Below, in pieces: positions 61,389 to 64,000 of a DNA stretch of 64,000 nt. Location: NCBI RefSeq assembly GCF_024679245.1, contig NC_090174.1:49979538-50043537 (forward strand). Direction: 5' to 3'. The position numbers and the translations under genes were made by a program. Position 1 is the stretch's first letter, and each line of letters opens with the position of its first letter. The stretch comes from Pseudorasbora parva. Lineage: Eukaryota > Chordata > Actinopteri > Cypriniformes > Gobionidae. Under the pieces are notes generated by a model, which saw only the letters and a list, made by a program, of their open reading frames with translations, was not told where the DNA came from and did no database searches.

Positions 61389-62780
61389 TTTGTGTGGCCC
61401 ACAAGCATGTTTTTGATGTGTAAACTAAAAAATGATGTGACAACCTTTAACAAAATAAATCTGCCTTATCTTTCAGTTGAAGGCCACTTTAGGCATTGTT
61501 GCAAACTACTTAATGAACTTAGCCTGCCTTCTTTCTTGCATGGAGAAAGACGCTCGGATCATGGGTTATTGCATTTCACAGGCAGTGTATTTATTCCATA
61601 ATTTCCCTGACGTTCTTGTTTACCCCCAAGGAGCTGTTCGTGCGGCCGATAAAACTGGCTTTTATTTCTTTGCCCACAGCATGGATTGATTCTGAGGTCG
61701 TCTGTTTGTGATTAGATTATGCGTGACGGAGTTCTTATTCCATCTGTTTTGCTCTGTTGTATCTGAGGGTGGTGAATCTGGTCTCTTTATCATTCTTACC
61801 TTACACTTCATTACTGCTTTGCATTCGCAGGGCGGCTATGTTAGGTCTCGGATTGAAATGAAGAAAAAATGAATTGAATAGAAAACTGAATGGAATAAGT
61901 GCATCGTATCTCATCAGTGAGATAAAGGTGATGGATAGATAGGTGAAGAGCCTGGCATTCCTCCAGTGCAGACAGAGTACGACTTAGTAGCTACCATTCT
62001 CTCTAACCCGAGGGAAAAGCACTGTGATGTACTGCCTGCAGAGAAAGAACAGACGTAGCAGGATGGTTTAGAGAGTCATAGGTCATTCCAGCTTTAAAAT
62101 CGGAGTGGATGAGGTGTGTTCGAAGCTGCTGTGGAAATCCGATATACAGTAACAGTTGCCTGGCAACTATAAACGGTCTGCAGTTTGGCTAATGGACTAT
62201 ATTGTGTAATGGAAATGGTGTTCATTATAATTGTGTTGAACAATGCTGTTTTTATCAAATAAATCTGGTAAAATCTGTGTGGCCTGTTGCATTATGCATC
62301 TGCTGTATTACTCACACATACTAAAACCTTAGCATAGGCAATAAATGTATTCTCAGGGACTACTGTATCTGTCTTTGGATGATTTTATTCACATTGAGGT
62401 TATACTATGAATATATTGTCGATTTGTGTAGGCTACCTCAGTCTAAAATAAATGTGGTTGGTCACTTGTCGATCCAATGGCGTCTTCCTGTCTGAATGGG
62501 CGGTTCTTGGCCAGAAAATGAAATGTAATAGACTCAGGTCCAAGTTTAGAAGTGCTCAAATATATATGCTCTGCCTGTTAACCCATCTTAAACGAGCCCC
62601 GAGCAGAGCCCATTTAGAGGGTGTATTATGAAAGGTGCTATGGTAGGACAGCTAGTTGTGGACAACATGTCATCTTGCTAAATGTCCTATTTAGCATGTG
62701 TTGGGGACCAGTAGTTGCTTTTTAGTTTACCCATAATAATAAGACGTAATAAGATAAGTAGTAGTTGATCAGTATGGGCT
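61389..62780. other. anonymous stretch, possible conserved segment
   Basis: No repeats recognised. 61480-61700 (GCATTGTTGCAAACTACTTA, CAGGCAGTGTATTTATTCCA, GAGCTGTTCGTGCGGCCGAT) is complex, unique-looking DNA. Its two overlapping frames (61347-61601, 61477-61689) have no domain. Confidence 0.35.
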
Positions 62781-62784
62781 TTAA

Positions 62785-62950
62785 AGCAACACAATGTAAC
62801 TTTTAGCTGTGCTACTCCGCAGTGGTGCGACCCGAACTGGGCTGAAATAGTCAGAATATAAACACTTGTGTGTACCGTGATTCAGAATAAGACAAAAACA
62901 CGGTTTGGAAAATGGATTTATCATTATGTAAATTTTGAGCACAAGAAAGG
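62785..62950 (-). mobile_element. TTAA-element relative, AGCAACACAATGTAACTTTT end
   Basis: TTAA at 62781-62784, end AGCAACACAATGTAACTTTT. The inner ATCCATTTTCCAAACCGTGT, TTTTGTCTTATTCTGAATCA (minus strand) is homologous to the 5' part of 63040-63350. The far end is not recognised. It lies head-to-head with that element. Confidence 0.6.
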
Positions 62951-63039
62951 GACGATAACGATATCTTTGTTTATGCTTGATATAATTGAATAAATTCTGG
63001 GAATTATTTAATATTTTTCAATATTTATATGCTATTTAA

Positions 63040-63350
63040 TGCTGCTGTCCGTAACTTTTTTTGTGTTCAAGATTTACAAAAAATATATAATGAGAATGTA
63101 CAACATGAATCCATTTTCCAAACCGTGTTTTTGTCTTACCCTGAATCATTATGGTACACTTATAATAAGTATTTATATTGGGACTATTTCAGGCCAGACT
63201 GGTAGGTACCGCTGCGGAGGAGCACAGTCCCTGCGTGATCCGCCATAGACATAAACAGAGAGAAGTAGCTCCGGCTGCAGTGTTCTTCCGCGAGACGCAT
63301 GCAGTTCTGTTTATTAACCACTAGAGTGCAAAAAGTTACGGTCTGCAGCT
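63040..63350 (+). mobile_element. TTAA element, GTTACGGTCTGCAGCT end, copy 2
   Basis: TTAA at 63036-63039 and 63351-63354. Left TGCTGCTGTCCGTAACTTTT, right AAAAGTTACGGTCTGCAGCT, clearly inverse. Interior as in 52204-52518. Confidence 0.85.
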
Positions 63351-63654
63351 TTAAATATTGTTTTTATTATTATTATCATTATTATTATAGTAATTTTATG
63401 TATATTTAACAATTTTATTGATACCTAGTAATAATAACAATAACAATAATATATTTCAAAATAATCATAAAAAGATATTATGGTAATTTAATTATTTTTT
63501 AGTATTATTACTATTTACTACCATTATGTGAGAATTTAACCCTAAACTAAAGTGTTAGCATTATTATGAGTATTAAATTATTGCTGTCATTTCATTTGTT
63601 GCTGGATGTTTTATTGTTTTAATGATAACAATGATAATCTAATAATAATATTAA

Positions 63655-64000
63655 TTAAAGCTGCAAGCAGCATTTAGCGGGGTTCAAGCTTTTAAGGGCT
63701 TTTAAGCACAGAGGCATTAAAGACATTAAGTTTTATTTAGCAAGATTTTAAACACTAAAATAATAGATGAAAAAGTCAATTTACAGCCATAATAGGCAAT
63801 TTACCATAGGAAATGCATGGTTTTTAAAGCTTTTTAACAGTTATAGCGCCACCTATAGTCCGATCTCTTTAAAACATTGCCTGCTTCATCAGCATATTAT
63901 GCCACATGTACCCAACAATTTCTGTGAAGTTTTGAGTTTTCCCTTAGGATTTATAGGCTTTTGAGTGTATTTTGCCACGCCTCTTTTATAAATGGCCCTG
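63655..64000 (+). mobile_element. GCTGCAAGCAGC-type teleost repeat, cut by window end
   Basis: TTAAAGCTGCAAGCAGCATT, TAGCGGGGTTCAAGC, TTATAGCGCCACCTATAGTC, CGATC and TTTGCCACGCC are successive blocks of a very abundant teleost repeat, again starting at TTAA. Its right end lies outside the window. Confidence 0.7.

Overview
The window looks like intronic or intergenic DNA of a teleost fish, most likely a cyprinid. This rests on base composition, very dense long dinucleotide and tetranucleotide microsatellites, and many dispersed repeat families that I recognise from memory as abundant in carp/zebrafish-type genomes. I could run no database search. I found no convincing host protein-coding gene, tRNA gene, rRNA gene, CpG-island promoter or CRISPR. 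Nearly every long open frame is a read-through of a microsatellite or lies in a transposon.

Layout. 1-5.9 kb: nested DNA-transposon relics (an interrupted GCAGAC-type repeat, a hAT-like relic, several TTAA-target elements), ending with a 1.2 kb TTAA element that holds a 163-residue exon-like frame. 6-11 kb: mostly anonymous sequence with TG/CA tracts, two of them inside copies of one dispersed repeat. 11.2-13.7 kb: an old hAT-like element broken by a TTAA MITE with promoter-like motifs, a 0.23 kb tandem duplication and a solo-LTR-like unit. 16.2-17.8 kb: a hAT element inserted in a TTAA MITE, then a fold-back structure with a GATA array in its loop. 20.2-25.3 kb: two copies of a short-TIR element with perfect 9-bp target duplications (third copy at 39.2 kb). 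26.3-27.5 kb: a CTGGGTT-type element. 28-31 kb: Tc1-like and MITE fragments. 31.8-34.2 kb: a large fold-back element with a different TTAA element inserted in each arm. 34.6 and 43.1 kb: 5S-rRNA-derived SINE-like repeats. 36.2-37.3 kb: a 1.1 kb tetranucleotide/minisatellite tract. 41.2-42.8 kb: an LTR-like unit split by a hAT element that keeps a first coding exon and splice donor. 51.6-52.5 kb: two adjacent TTAA elements. 54.1-56.7 kb: a truncated Tc1-like transposase and a 5'-truncated LINE set in a degenerate minisatellite. 60-64 kb: MITE relics, a 65-bp tandem repeat, two related TTAA elements and the start of a GCTGCAAGCAGC-type repeat cut by the window edge.

The window's content is therefore a layered record of mobile-element insertions. 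Several insertions can be ordered in time because one element interrupts another at an identifiable target duplication. The gene-free stretches between them may hold conserved regulatory elements, but sequence alone cannot show that.
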